From Blattamonas nauphoetae (lineage: Eukaryota > Preaxostyla > Oxymonadida), in contig JARBJD010000211.1 in assembly GCA_033064195.1 (NCBI GenBank), positions 62,001-126,000 of the forward strand: 64,000 nt of DNA, read 5' to 3'. Positions 49,201 through 57,685 of this stretch are shown here, in pieces. A program made the position numbers and the translations under genes. The stretch's first letter is position 1; the number at the start of each line of letters is the position of its first letter. Under the pieces are notes generated by a model. The model worked only from the letters and a program-made list of their open reading frames with translations, had not been told where the DNA came from and ran no database searches.

Positions 49201-52136
49201 TTCGAACGATAAAAACACTGACCCAAACAGATTTTGGGTTTCTTCGATTTGGGTCGCAGAGCGAGCTAATTGAATCGAGAATAGTTGCACTCCAAAGTGC
49301 CAACATGAACAGCTGTGTCGCCGAGCAACTCTCCGTCCTTGCTCGACTCGCCAGAAAAGAAAAACTGAACACGATTGCCCAGAAAACCAACCAAACCATC
49401 CTCTCCATCCTCTCCACTCAATCAAGACACCAGAGTGGTTCAGCTGATTCCACAGTCTTCCCCGCTGTCGACCTTCCTGACGCCATCAAAGTCCTTCTCT
49501 CCAAGCAAGCGTCGACGGAGCTCAAACTGATCCATGGACGAGGACTCACGCCATTCTCAAGCGACTCGCTCGCCGACTTGTCATCTTTCGGGCTCGACTC
49601 CCACGAATTCCAGCCGCCCCAACCACTCGACTCGAACGACCCAAACCACGCCATCCAAATCGAGCTCGCAAGTCTGTCAGTCCGAACCCTCGCTCATGTA
49701 GGGCGTTCACTCACCGATTCTCGGAAGGCGCGGCCGATGGAGATTCTGAAGGCTTGCTACGTTCCAGCCGCCGAGCACGCTCCAAAGCAAACAGCACTCG
49801 CCTGCCGAATGTGGTTCAAGCTGGCCAAGTATTCGGACGAGCTGTTCCGACATCGGATGGAACGACTGCAAAGTGCGGATTACAAAGCGGCTGAGCAAAA
49901 CATGGTTGATCACGAGAACACAGCGAAGAGGACGCTTCTTGTGGCTGACGACGAAAGAAACAACATGTCTGGAAGCAGAGATTGGAGAGAGAAGCGAGCA
50001 CGGGCGTATGAAAGCAAGGCTCGGACGATGGAGCTGATGGTTCGGCACTTCAGAGAGGAGCAGAAGGAACTCACGGCAGATATCGAACTGACACTCTCCA
50101 CGACTGTCCATGCTCTCGTCGAGACTTTGGTGAACGGGGAAGGGTATGATGTACAAGCGATCTTCCAGTTGTTCTCGCTGTGGACGCAGAATTGGGGAAA
50201 CGAGCAGGTTCGGAGGGAAATCCAGACAGGATTCTTGGACACCATTCCTTCACACAAACTGATTCCGCTGGCTCATCAACTGACGGCACGTGTGAAGATC
50301 TCTGATCTCCCTCAACCATCTCCTCTTTCGCCTCCTCGGACATTTGGAGCGAAACAGCACACTCTGGACACTTTCCGAAGCAAGAAGAAGAAGCCAACAG
50401 AGACTGATCCAACACAAACCGCTTCGCACATCTCGCTCTTCGGAAACGAATCGAGTGAGCCACTGCCTTCCCAACACATCCTCAACCGAGCAGTCTTCCG
50501 AATGTCGAGCGAGCATCCACACAAAATGCTGATCCATCTTTACTCAGTGCTCCACAGCTCGCAGCCTGGAAAGCGACGAGACGCAGTGAGTGGGATTCTG
50601 ACTGCTCTGAAAGAAGACCACACTCTCTCCGTTCTTGTGAGCGACTACGAAGTGCTTGTGGACACTTACCGAAACCTGGCTGAGCTCGTCATCGACACGA
50701 AGCAAAAGAAGAAGCGACATCGACTTCCTGATTCGTTCGATGTTCTGAAAGGAAAGTCGCACATTCCTGTCGTCACTGTCAACCCGCCGTTCTCGAACGA
50801 AGTTGGATCGACTCCACTTTCGCCGATGCTGCCTCGTCTGACACCGATCCAGTCGCACTCGACACTCCAACGCCACTTCTCATCCAACCAATCACTCACG
50901 AACTCATCAGCGTTCGCCTCTCCTCGCTTTTCAGCTCAATCATCCCTCAACCGAACACAGACGCTCACCAGCATGACTCCCACTTCAGGCTGTGTCGGCA
51001 TTTCATCTTTCGACGAGTGGTATTCCCTGCCGGGCGGTGTGAACGTCCCAAAACGGATCACGTGCATCGGAACCGACGGAAGGGAGTACATCCAACTTGT
51101 GAAGGGCAAGGACGACATGCGACAGGACGCTGTTATGCAGCAGCTCTTCGGAATTGTGAATGGAATGCTGAAGAGAGACCACAACGGGATCGAGCGAGGG
51201 CTTCGGATGCGAACGTATCGTGTGGTTCCACTGGGGTCGAAACAGGGAGTGATTGAGTGGGTCAAGCAGACAGTGTCGTTTCAGGATTATTTGGTTTCTG
51301 GTCCAACATCGGCACACGAGCGCTATCGTCCAGACGAAATGAAGCACATCGAGATTCGGCAGTTTCTGAATCAGAAGAAGGATGAGACGGACGAAGAGAA
51401 GGTCCGAGCGTTCCAAACCGTCTGCGTCTGCTTCACTCCACTCTTCCGACACTTCTTCACTGAGAACTACACATCATCCATTGAATGGTATGAGAAGCGA
51501 CTGGCCTACACTCGAAGTGTGGGTGTGAGTTCGATTGTGGGGTGGGTGGCTGGACTCGGTGACCGACATGCTCAGAACATCTTGGTGGACAAGACGACAG
51601 GCGAGGTGGTTCACATTGACCTCGGCATTGCGTTCGAACAAGGCCAGCAGCTATCAATTCCTGAACGAGTCCCGTTCCGTCTCACTCGCGAGGTTGTGGA
51701 TGGGTTTGGCTCGTTGGGAGTGGAAGGGAGTTTTGCGAAGTGTTGTGAGGAATGTCTGCGTGTCTGCCGAAAGGCGAGACAATCGATTGTGGCTGTTGTC
51801 GCGGTGTTGTTGGACGACCCATTGTATCGCTGGGAAGAGCTGGATCGATCGGTCCAACGACATCTGACTGAACGAGAGGAGAAGATGGAGTTGGACGGTG
51901 TGACTCTGATTGGTGTTCAGGACAGTTCCATCGACAACGACCAGAAGTCGGGGAAGAGCAAGGCGGGAGGAAGGAGGGACGCGGAACGAGTCATCATTCG
52001 ACTCAAAGAAAAGTTGTCTGGTTTTTCTGGGCAGGATGCCGTGAGCGAGGCACAGCAAGTCAAGGAATTGATTCAGGAGGCTCGAGATCCTCGCAATCTC
52101 GCTCCCATGTTCCAGGGATGGTCGCAATGGCTTTAA
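40269..52136 (+). CDS. ATM: ATM/Tel1-type PI3K-related protein kinase
   Basis: A single open frame gives about 3955 residues from the conserved start MTLSSLEYKLNQ to GWSQWL. The kinase domain (about residues 3590-3870) has LVKGKDDMRQDAVMQQ, the catalytic loop GLGDRHAQNIL (Asp3765, Asn3770) and the metal-binding HIDLGIAFEQG (Asp3784), all intact. The phrase EKRLAYTRSVGVSSIVG and the segment DEWYSLPGGVNVPK before the kinase are closest to ATM rather than ATR, TOR or DNA-PK. A FAT domain occupies roughly 3130-3350, and the FATC ends NLAPMFQGWSQWL. ATM signals DNA double-strand breaks in the nucleus. It is about 900 residues longer than human ATM, with disordered Ser/Pro-rich insertions (near 42020-42240 and 44710-44980 nt). 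Two Cys/His clusters (SSCPLCSSSF near residue 280; CQFC...HSRHTQQCPF near 1213) might bind zinc. It is the parent of P1 and P2. Confidence 0.92.
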   Translation: MTLSSLEYKLNQFQNTTSILKKNETSDRIKESISNPSILKALDAASSSIEQGNKLFSQGVTWNRIVSCYIRGINENVYSNRGQRTLVDIMNCLKQILLLGFEKQWRISSCFPQIAEHVCTILQTDQNQFYPPYLDLLLRLTESPSFCFSFAWRSQRKQHQHVNAGKSTSIAFQSTTSQSSDVKVPSLDSVLNLLVVLSEMNPNLKRRCVQCISNFLVHTQQVLTDSALELKLFEIPAAVCLEASSMDEGLIGDALYLLKTLIIMHRESHLGGIGHASSCPLCSSSFRSFWTSSWKILRMQMNRRKTYQITIEVMSELVTESMTRQSLDGSPEPKDTVGVNMDQSRQKRKHTSLLKEITRIDESNMFPGHVQKVAPSGPAKVSLSTFLLDSLQQTLSLLITDFKNHHIHQTPTTTILSSTPQDSQIEQKSQDLFNVMDSIILLLSTRPFSSPLISTYVQNTHFSKLDSVWLFVFATIQSTLSSFSFSSKSLTSSSSHSLSATTLPLQFFQFTLHRHPCLVSPFALHGIASFAHMFISNPIKTLNFWAFACLSHCFSHRHSSSFLHPPPPSFRKFHSLNNPTPTPPLSGHIRSHSTSTTPATATTSIPFSTPMLVPHSIQQSQTRSHLQTPLTRSSSLHSHSSPTLSADSPFSTQFSTFFSNRAKHWINHSSSFDLAARQVGDAHIVQASLLSLSAFLKNNLASHALLQTVSQAVLTQTSASFLSPGHSTLFRTVVARCHSGFFINSRQTHFSVERLLQAHVDSWTDENVPTLPVNSMESFGVAFGVLFFRGNSGLSEIDAVRVPKDFEQIGNRDDVETRLKEHAFWTSPYLQFLFGEDGETIQRMSQSRSLSALQTSSFSPLGLIEQILTHLFQPRVVIENETDSVSPLASTFLSFAFFFLRFLQTIVSSLLSFFRSKFPGTTLSTAMELSLFIYSNTIPPKTLSFISLSFQVISILHSSLTRILLGLLNILSQEKIEENQTRDIESLCDLVKEIGLAQIGQEGDESPSLLSFLSSFTGTDASCSIITDGMSISALFSILLSSSFSQLNEHLATSAASAQPLAQNDSLGVDGIVTSPLQTKPEVQKPRHSDFFIDDDDADFLLGVGNVEETKPAKFQPANDHLHNKLSKSLSNENNSSLNLSNKANQTPTRQLSMESSESESVMGMQRTRELIVESMVGREAEAVNTSLKMLTVPQLLVLMNNLLNSFPKTSSQCQFCLTRPHFGSAHSRHTQQCPFITLLGKVLHSIVVDEPTKASLLSLSRFIFRSHFGELFGQGGVLTSLLDQASTSQLKHINASSSLVLPLLHSLDLFFADSIQFSPLNKVSLLHDSLNIPPQPGNLNEHDFQFPDTAIVPFFTSLNGILLLEHPTLLTVTQSILLHSIPFAIHTISSTQRNPNAIVPLNAISVILTHFNSILTQPETPSLVSLLQKNAAILFIITTKTFLETKIASTMEQVFPTSNEGILVELVQSIVTAFRNQSQTSKAVTHQPQQPSYHPTTQPHTSTHHKHQHTKSKAQRSKMRMDDEDGDWTESDWSKETDTSDETADDLFSENQNKKRKRPAPIKTFDFDDSPAVQPFQEPSHNSQDELELSTKNVLCFMVVLAKQAHDFGLTTLLKTSLSLFFVLVKELHCPMSFAASRLHFLVRPNRLEYFMLPHFAHFGATWARFEFGLGDFPFELIGFDSFSNFVQQTIHSFVSSFLLFSNDSLQRQTLLQLVTLTTSLTDTALQTFVEAFACELSSLEMISPSFAAILDSLSSDIAKLHLPDLLHQNQCLLVMTFALKYSAHLSTLPQHLLPDNPDLASQLTILSAFSTYSTRIFSEIRSSPNFEKMVKTLPRTCEPYVLFNRSVFAQIGRYLLFVTTYLESYSDFAEIGSFLELMLGFMLSFLEYRINTLWAPVILSCVERILDKMDVGLLNDSEDRPYSASASTLSALNISSSPLTSKSSPPASSIFLGVRSCLNVIRLLINRKMVGVDDENPKTEEQLAPFRVKMVEHEQLVNEAFVRTFSVLVPLIDKLANQPQSVFTVSLLSQAIAILSSIVSHTSSILPLSFAALSHLLRKCSSTHRLVTDLSKSLHISLVRVQLTPQVVSALIQNFIASTLSTVDECYSLGIPKSSVNTSASPSSTISRSNSVAIPLPTNSGVSQQVLEQLQLVEHCVLDHRFENLLFKLPTESAMIIQAAVFSIQWTELHNPASEFYPSETHRLLLTLSLHLVASTSPHASMRANALSALGDIGIWTPFLHSALPVIKRIYPTNYPDDQQLTLNILQSLFSLVYNERLDSATFIQLSTSLQSVMHLDGSMAATRLPELERRILAGFKQTPLSKYDSEWTSARKGSVLDNSIDTTQPQDKQSLQLGVSSTALLSPNTNTTIGSPNSFTSSTTLPSPLSSMNSVELASPRSNALVIPSPFDVPYRQFVTDFCSTLASHSPFSFLRTLKPLFAISVELSEKLVMPLLLDCLWSDAPANITTLSVFFETIFKPTAEPDSPDGSEDGMMVDDTPTHIPRIEASIFRFLLSVLEQIRQHDTIQLRTILNRDSSPFDQNMNHTTLFGKCLVQYRQASHPPLDEEYPSSLFSLLHIDLIEAAQVAVRVEMHDFALLLVEMWCGQVVEEYHEAKVKSAQAILQAIFELNSKSTQRSSTQLKAQSARLSEKLAQVTGNLFIDPTTVISKGVWNGRYRKVVGGVMSEASLRLGCVDAVDGLGVVLGSDLDDFVSVPMMHSDWTNAISSFEVRMSLHNDLRMNGSVHTRSLPPHQTGRDQPHCSVLIQQHFPDYVNVGDDRKQLFLSFVESLRMAGFSSIVQTVLNSKAGLAQDGWEEHSSCCFNEAWHDLKKWPDQPDKFASVWNGEKETKHNPSTGLVSLSPTSRVIGFDQSLYGFFERMREGSLDEMTTWLESALSALTITTSPNQISNNRTLETVASQATLLSEQRHLAEALLDSVEISRNALLSHDGFGDGMAVLPPSQTPHGDATIPQNDWIRTIKTLTQTDFGFLRFGSQSELIESRIVALQSANMNSCVAEQLSVLARLARKEKLNTIAQKTNQTILSILSTQSRHQSGSADSTVFPAVDLPDAIKVLLSKQASTELKLIHGRGLTPFSSDSLADLSSFGLDSHEFQPPQPLDSNDPNHAIQIELASLSVRTLAHVGRSLTDSRKARPMEILKACYVPAAEHAPKQTALACRMWFKLAKYSDELFRHRMERLQSADYKAAEQNMVDHENTAKRTLLVADDERNNMSGSRDWREKRARAYESKARTMELMVRHFREEQKELTADIELTLSTTVHALVETLVNGEGYDVQAIFQLFSLWTQNWGNEQVRREIQTGFLDTIPSHKLIPLAHQLTARVKISDLPQPSPLSPPRTFGAKQHTLDTFRSKKKKPTETDPTQTASHISLFGNESSEPLPSQHILNRAVFRMSSEHPHKMLIHLYSVLHSSQPGKRRDAVSGILTALKEDHTLSVLVSDYEVLVDTYRNLAELVIDTKQKKKRHRLPDSFDVLKGKSHIPVVTVNPPFSNEVGSTPLSPMLPRLTPIQSHSTLQRHFSSNQSLTNSSAFASPRFSAQSSLNRTQTLTSMTPTSGCVGISSFDEWYSLPGGVNVPKRITCIGTDGREYIQLVKGKDDMRQDAVMQQLFGIVNGMLKRDHNGIERGLRMRTYRVVPLGSKQGVIEWVKQTVSFQDYLVSGPTSAHERYRPDEMKHIEIRQFLNQKKDETDEEKVRAFQTVCVCFTPLFRHFFTENYTSSIEWYEKRLAYTRSVGVSSIVGWVAGLGDRHAQNILVDKTTGEVVHIDLGIAFEQGQQLSIPERVPFRLTREVVDGFGSLGVEGSFAKCCEECLRVCRKARQSIVAVVAVLLDDPLYRWEELDRSVQRHLTEREEKMELDGVTLIGVQDSSIDNDQKSGKSKAGGRRDAERVIIRLKEKLSGFSGQDAVSEAQQVKELIQEARDPRNLAPMFQGWSQWL

Positions 52137-53514
52137 TCTTTCATTTGAATCATCTTGATTATTCTTTGTTTGACTGGGTTCTTGGTTATGTATTGAACAT
52201 TTCACTCCTTTCTCACGGTTTTGATAGAATCTCCAGATCTCTTGGAAAAATCAAGAGTTCATTTTGAAATGGAAAGAAGCAACAAAAGAATGTTTTCAGA
52301 GGATCCAAACACACTGCTCGATGAACAGGATGTCTGAAGGCGTGGGGCTCGAGACAACTTGAAAGACGAGAAGTGACATCGAATTCACGAATGAAGAGAT
52401 GGGTCGCTCTGAATGAAATGTTACCCGCGTCGTAACTCTCTCCAAATGTGGAGATGCCTCACCTATTCCTCACAGTATCCATATTATCCTTCTTATGACT
52501 CACTGAATGTTTTTCTAGTTCATCTGACTTTTTTTCTCCTTTTTTTATTCTGATTGCCTGTTTCTGTTACTTTTCCTCACCCAGATTTGTATCTCCTGCT
52601 ACATGCAGAACATTTTTCAGATTTTGCACTTGATTTGAAGTGAAAAATCACAATTTGATCAATTTTTACCTTCTCGTATTCTTGATCCAACTCTGTTTTT
52701 TTCCCATCTCAGATCTGACAACAACATTCTACAATTATCTCACTAATCAAGTCTTCAGGTTTGTTCAACTCATTTTCTGCTGTTTACAATTTATATTTGG
52801 ATAGTTGTGCTCATATCCTCTCAGAGCGAGCGTTCTGTGTCAGATCTTCGCACATTTTCCGTTCTATTCCGCAAGAGTTGATCCCATTCGAAAATTCACA
52901 TCAAATCCACTATTCAGACACATTTATGTATTTTGATGGAGATTCTCCTTCCTTCTCGCTAGGATAGCTCGCTGTATTAATCGTGACTTTATGAATGATC
53001 CATGCATATTGTGTTGCTGTCATTCACATCAACGCTCTTTTTAGTCATTTCACACGACCTCTTTCTTTTCTGACGCTTTTTGGTTCAAAACATGTGACAA
53101 AAGACGTCTTTTAAAAAAGTGCTCTCTCGAACGCGATCAAGACAAAATCGACATAATTCTACCTTCATCCGTCTTGAGAGCTGGTAACTGATAATTACAC
53201 AAAAATTAGTTTTAACCGACGCTCTATAGTGTAAAGTAACATTTCATTCAGAATCGCCCAGATAAGAAGAAGTGAGATGAAAGAAGGATGGTCCTGATTG
53301 ACTTAGAGAAACTAGTGTTGAAAAGAGGGATAGTCAGACATTCAGTGTTTGGAGAGATGGAGAGATATGAAGGATCTGTGGAAGTGTTCATTCACTCTTC
53401 TGTCTGCTCTCTCATACTCTCTGGTGCGCACAGAAACGAGTCAAAATGATTAAATTGTGACAGGAAGCGTGAAGTCCATCTCCTTAGTCCATTATTTCTC
53501 CATATTGTCCATCT
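52137..53514. other. ATM 3' flank to R7 3' end
   Basis: AT-rich intergenic DNA between the convergent ATM and R7 genes. A 68-codon frame at 52761 has no coding character I can support. From about 53420 the sequence matches the 3' flank of other R genes. Nothing else is seen. Confidence 0.5.
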
Positions 53515-56009
53515 TCAGTCGTTCATCCCACTCTCCTCACTCACAAGTATCAGGTATTCCACTATCTCTGATCGTGTCTGATAGATCCTTCGCGTCAGCC
53601 ATCTTTCTACTGCATCTTCCTGTCCTGCTTCTCGTCCTCTCTCCACTCGCTTCTTCCATCTCTCTTCATCATCCTTCTTCATTCTCACATCGTCTTCTCT
53701 GATCCACTCCAGTCTCTCCCCCAGCTCTTTCTCGTCTGTCTTCTCCACCAACCACCCCACTTCCCACTCCTCTCTTCCTGTCTCCACACTCACACCATCT
53801 TCGAACAAATCGCGCTCGAGGTACAATGTCCGTGCGAAAAGAAAACCGAGCTCAGTTGGCAGATCCCAATCGCTTGAGATATCATTCGAAATGAACTCCT
53901 CTCGCTGAAAAATGAACTGCAGATATTGCTTGGCTGGCTGTAACACTCGTTCAAACTGCAACTTTCGGATTCTCTTCTGCTCTTCTTTGTCTTAAGCGAT
54001 GTATTTCGGAGTCGAAAGCAAGTGGGCTATGGCCAAAATGAGTCTCAAATGGAGATCTGAATGTGTTGTTGGAACTGTCATCGGGTTGGATGTGTCGATC
54101 ACTCGTTCAACCAGATTCTCTTCCAGCAAGCGAGGAATCAGGTGAGGGAGAAAGTCGCTGATGTGAGCGATCATTGTCAGATGAGGAAGGTGTGTTGGTG
54201 AAGAGTGATGGCAAGTTCGCTCCAAAAGTGAGCACAGCTGCGGAATATCGGAGAAGGTGGATTCGACAACTGGATGGAGCAATTCGCGAGAGCAAAACAG
54301 ACTGTCCGCAACACAGTTCCACGAACGGTCGAGAACTGTGATCAATAGGTCCATTCGATCTGAAGATGGACAATTCGACTCACTTCTCTCGTAGTCATGC
54401 AGATCGAGGCAGGTGATGATGGTTGATTTGAGAAGAGGAACAAAGTCGCACTTGATCAGAATCTGGGCAAGATGAGAAGAGACAATGGTACACATCTTCG
54501 AAAGTGTTGTCCATGTTAATGAGCAACGAATTGAGGAGAGAGAATCCTTCACAAAGAACGTCCAAAAGAGTGTTTCCGTTGAGAAGTGGTGATTTGGAGG
54601 GAAGTGTTGCGGAGAGAGCAGAGATGGTTCCATCCGAAGGCGACGATTCGGTGAAGAGTGACTTCATTTCCGAAACATGCTCAGCCAGTCTTCCACAAAG
54701 CCGTCCAACGAACGGGACAAGCTCCGACGAACTGTCAGTTGAATCAGAAGGCACTTTGAGTGTTTGGAGGAAGGAGCGTGTTTCTGAATCTGATTCGCTT
54801 TGTGTGGAGAGTGCTTTGAGAGCCAGCTTTGACACTTCGGGTTGTGGTGAGAGATAAAGATGGGTGAGGATCTTTAAATGTGGAAGAGATGACCTTTTAC
54901 TCTCACATCGATCGATAAATGCGAGAATATTGGTTTGGTGGTGGGTGAAGAGGATTGAACACGATCGGTGAGTTGAAGTCAATGTCAACAGACAGGTTCC
55001 GATCTAGAACGAGAAAAATGGAAAGATGGTTGACAGCAAACTTCAGTGAGTATATTGTCGTTCTTAGCCAAGACCATCCATTGGAAGAGGAAGGATGGAA
55101 GCGACGATCGGCAAATGAGATCCAATTCATCTTCTGATGTGTTCCCTGATTGAAAGAATAGTGAAGAAGAGTCAAGATGAACACAAAACAGTGTCAAACC
55201 AATCAGAGTTAACAATTTCGGGAATGAAGTCTGAGAAATGATGACAACAAAAGAAGCACACTGGAACATCACATGGTTGAGTTTGTTCACAATATTCCTC
55301 GAGAGGTTTGATGTACTCCACTTCAAGTATTGGCATGTTAATTGGATTGGACGGTGCCAGCGTTGGACTGGACAATTGACTTCGGTTGGATATTCAATTT
55401 TCATCCTGTTCATTTTACTCTCATTCCATATATTTGTTTCCTTTCACTTGAAAATGAGAATAGTCTGTTGAAAATCAGCGAAATGGTGAGAATCCGATGA
55501 TACTCTTCTTCAAGTGACGAGTTGCTTGATCCACCCACCATTGGACGTCATTGGATGTCATTGGACATTTCGCTGATACTTTTGTTCTGATGTCTTCTCA
55601 ATTAGTGCATACCGTTTTTGAAGTTTTCAAAGAGTCGGCAAAATTGGACTGTCCGATTGGACATCCAGTCCTGGACGTCCAATCGACATCTAGAAAGGGT
55701 CACAGTTGCTTCTCCATTTCGATGTTGGTGTGATATTACCACCCATCTCTCACTTTTTGATTAGTCTTAGACCTCATCACTTTGTTTGAGCGAGGTAGTG
55801 CCTTCATCTCTGCATTTTGCTGCCCCTGGATGTGACCAAACTCAGAACAGTTTGAGTCGCCGTTGATAGTGTTTTCTCTCTTTATTTTCAATTTCTAGCC
55901 ACTTCCTTCACTTCTTCTCTCCATCTCTTGCAGGAACAGGGTGCTCATTCATCCACAAGCGAAAAGTCAACACGATCGAACTGTCGGACGTCTTCTCCTC
56001 TGAGAAGAA

Positions 56010-56600
56010 ATGAACAACTGTCATCGAATTGGTAGAAAATGGACTCAGAGTATTTTCAAAGGGAACCTCCAAGACGACGGGCATATTGTTCCCCAATATG
56101 CACTAGGATGGGAGATCTGTTGCCATCGGTTTGCATCTCTTGCTTATTCATTTTTTGACATTTTTCATCGTATTGGACCCTCCTCATTCATATCTTCACA
56201 TTCGACATATAGATCGGGAGTTAAGGGGAGATTTGAGCAGATCGCGAAACAGGCCGAGGCGAAGAGGCAAGAATCGGAGGAGATGGTAGCTAGGAATATG
56301 GAATCAGATGATGAGAAGAAAGATTCGAAGACAGTTGTGATTCCAAAGGAAGTGAAGTCTCCAGAACCCAGCCAGAACAAGATTGAACAAGAACACACTG
56401 TTGCACTTGTTGTAACTCTAACTGATCAAACGATGGCCGAATCAATCGGTGAAGAAAAGAAGGAATCAACAAAACAAGTCGAGAAGAAAGAAGAACCGAA
56501 AGTTCAGGACAATGAAATACTTTGCGAAAACAATGGAAGAGAAGAATTTATCATCGATACAAGGTTTGTCAGAATGAATTCCCAGAAATTTCATCTCATC
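56010..56600 (+). CDS. Captured gene segment, Lys/Glu-rich, weakly cortactin/drebrin-like
   Basis: The frame reads VKGRFEQIAKQAEAKRQESE, a pattern like the ANFENLAKEKEQE helix of cortactin-type actin-binding proteins, then a run of charged sequence (SDDEKKDSKTVVIPKEVKSP). A possible intron at about 56130-56217 (GTTTGCATCT to GACATATAG) would place VKGRFEQ directly after EICCHRSG. Similarity is short and could be coiled-coil chance. In the left copy the same region has lost one G. Expression is unknown; it may be part of a captured transcript. Confidence 0.3.
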
Positions 56601-56902
56601 TTCATTGTCCTCTCAAGAGATATCTCCGTTCTTCATAATCTTTCACATTCTCCACATTGATCCTTCTTCTCTTTTCTCCTTAACCTCCAGAATTCAACAT
56701 TTCCCTCCACACGACAATGCTCCAACGAAGTCAACGTCGTTGAACACAGCTTCTTCAACCGGGTATTCTTCACAATCGCTTTCCTCAAGATCTTCCTCTA
56801 AATCATGATCACACTTGTTAACGGTCTCACCTACTCTTTTTGGTCATACACAGACACCCTGGACTGAATTTGTGTTCTGATCTCTTCGAACTCGGCGTAT
56901 TT

Positions 56903-57214
56903 CTACTTGTGCATGGCCCTGATGATCACACTTGCGAAAATCGGAAAGGAGGGAATCAAAGATTCTTGGACGCTCGCTTCGATCTGAACAGGGAGTGACG
57001 GTGAATGAAAAGCAAACAAGGAAGGGGATGCGAGGAAGAACGAACATAGACGCGCTGTTGATGTTTGTAAGATCTCAACCAGCCCTAAAATAGACTGAGC
57101 CAATCGTCGAAGGAAATTCAGAAGAATCACAACAAGCTGAAGGTCGGCTGCCGTATATTTTGTCTTCTTTTCACTTAATTCGTCACTAATCACACTTTTT
57201 TTACCTTGTGTCAT
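56903..57214 (-). CDS. Hydrophobic reading frame inside the 2.2-kb element
   Basis: A 103-residue frame starting MTQGKKSVISDELSEKK and then LQLVVILLNFLRRLAQSIL, followed by a Ser/Phe/Pro-rich part. The left copy preserves most of it (185-475 plus). It has one possible membrane-associated helix and no recognised domain. It could be coding or a chance frame. Confidence 0.25.
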   Translation of the reverse strand: MTQGKKSVISDELSEKKTKYTAADLQLVVILLNFLRRLAQSILGLVEILQTSTARLCSFFLASPSLFAFHSPSLPVQIEASVQESLIPSFPIFASVIIRAMHK

Positions 57215-57685
57215 TTTTTACCAGCCAGGTTCTGATATCCACCCTCGCCATATCAATTATTCCATCTTTGAGATCATTGCTGCAAGAATATGTTTGTTGA
57301 ATTGATAATTCGAGGAGAAAAGGATGTGGTTTGGAATGATCATCCCATTTCCATCCGATAATTCATTTCTCCGGACACAATTGACCTCAATCTGCTGAAA
57401 TATCTCTAATCTGCCCACAGAACACCTTCCCTTGTCGTTTCGAGTCATTTTGTTGCAATGACTTGGATTTCACCCATTGCCCGGTTTTATGAACTCCCTC
57501 GGCTCCCAAATAGGAGACTGGACATTGGACTGGACATTGCCACCTCGACTGGACACAGCTTAACAGGCCAATTCAAGTATAGTTGCGAGGGCCCAATCAG
57601 ATTCTGTGAGAATCATCAACGAGAATACAAAAAAAACATGATGGAACAGACCAGTCACAAGAACGAAGAGACCACTCAACATCAT

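Larger units (their letters stand above)
55330..57571 (+). mobile_element. 2.2-kb TIR DNA element, right copy, inserted in R7 exon 2
   Basis: Terminal inverted repeats are TTGGCATGTTAA (left) and TTGGCCTGTTAA (right, inward). The target TTCAAGTA (9 bp if the next T is counted) is duplicated at 55322 and 57572. The match of the flanks to uninterrupted R genes fixes the insertion. Both ends carry repeated TTGGAC-type motifs, as expected for transposase-binding sub-terminal repeats. No transposase is present. It carries two convergent coding-like segments: a Lys/Glu-rich one on the plus strand (56010-56660) and a hydrophobic one on the minus strand (56903-57214). Gene-fragment capture is likely. 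A second copy, inverted, lies at 1-2044. Confidence 0.85.
53515..57685 (-). pseudogene. R7: family R copy split by the 2.2-kb element, with a nonsense codon
   Basis: Minus-strand exons are 57685-57652, 57603-57581 plus 55330-55262 (exon 2, split), 55230-55200, 55145-55042, 55003-54494 and 54462-53515. Introns are 48, 31, 54, 38 and 31 nt. Exon 1 begins ATGATG like R1. Exon 2 (SDWALATILE, then VEYIKPLEEY) is cut by the element at 55330-57571; removing it and one target duplication gives exactly the 92-nt exon seen in other copies. In exon 6 a TAA (53992-53994) replaces the CAA found in R6 (PKDIAQD), about 160 codons before the normal end, removing the charged C-terminal helix. The gene is dead by two independent changes. 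Confidence 0.8.
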
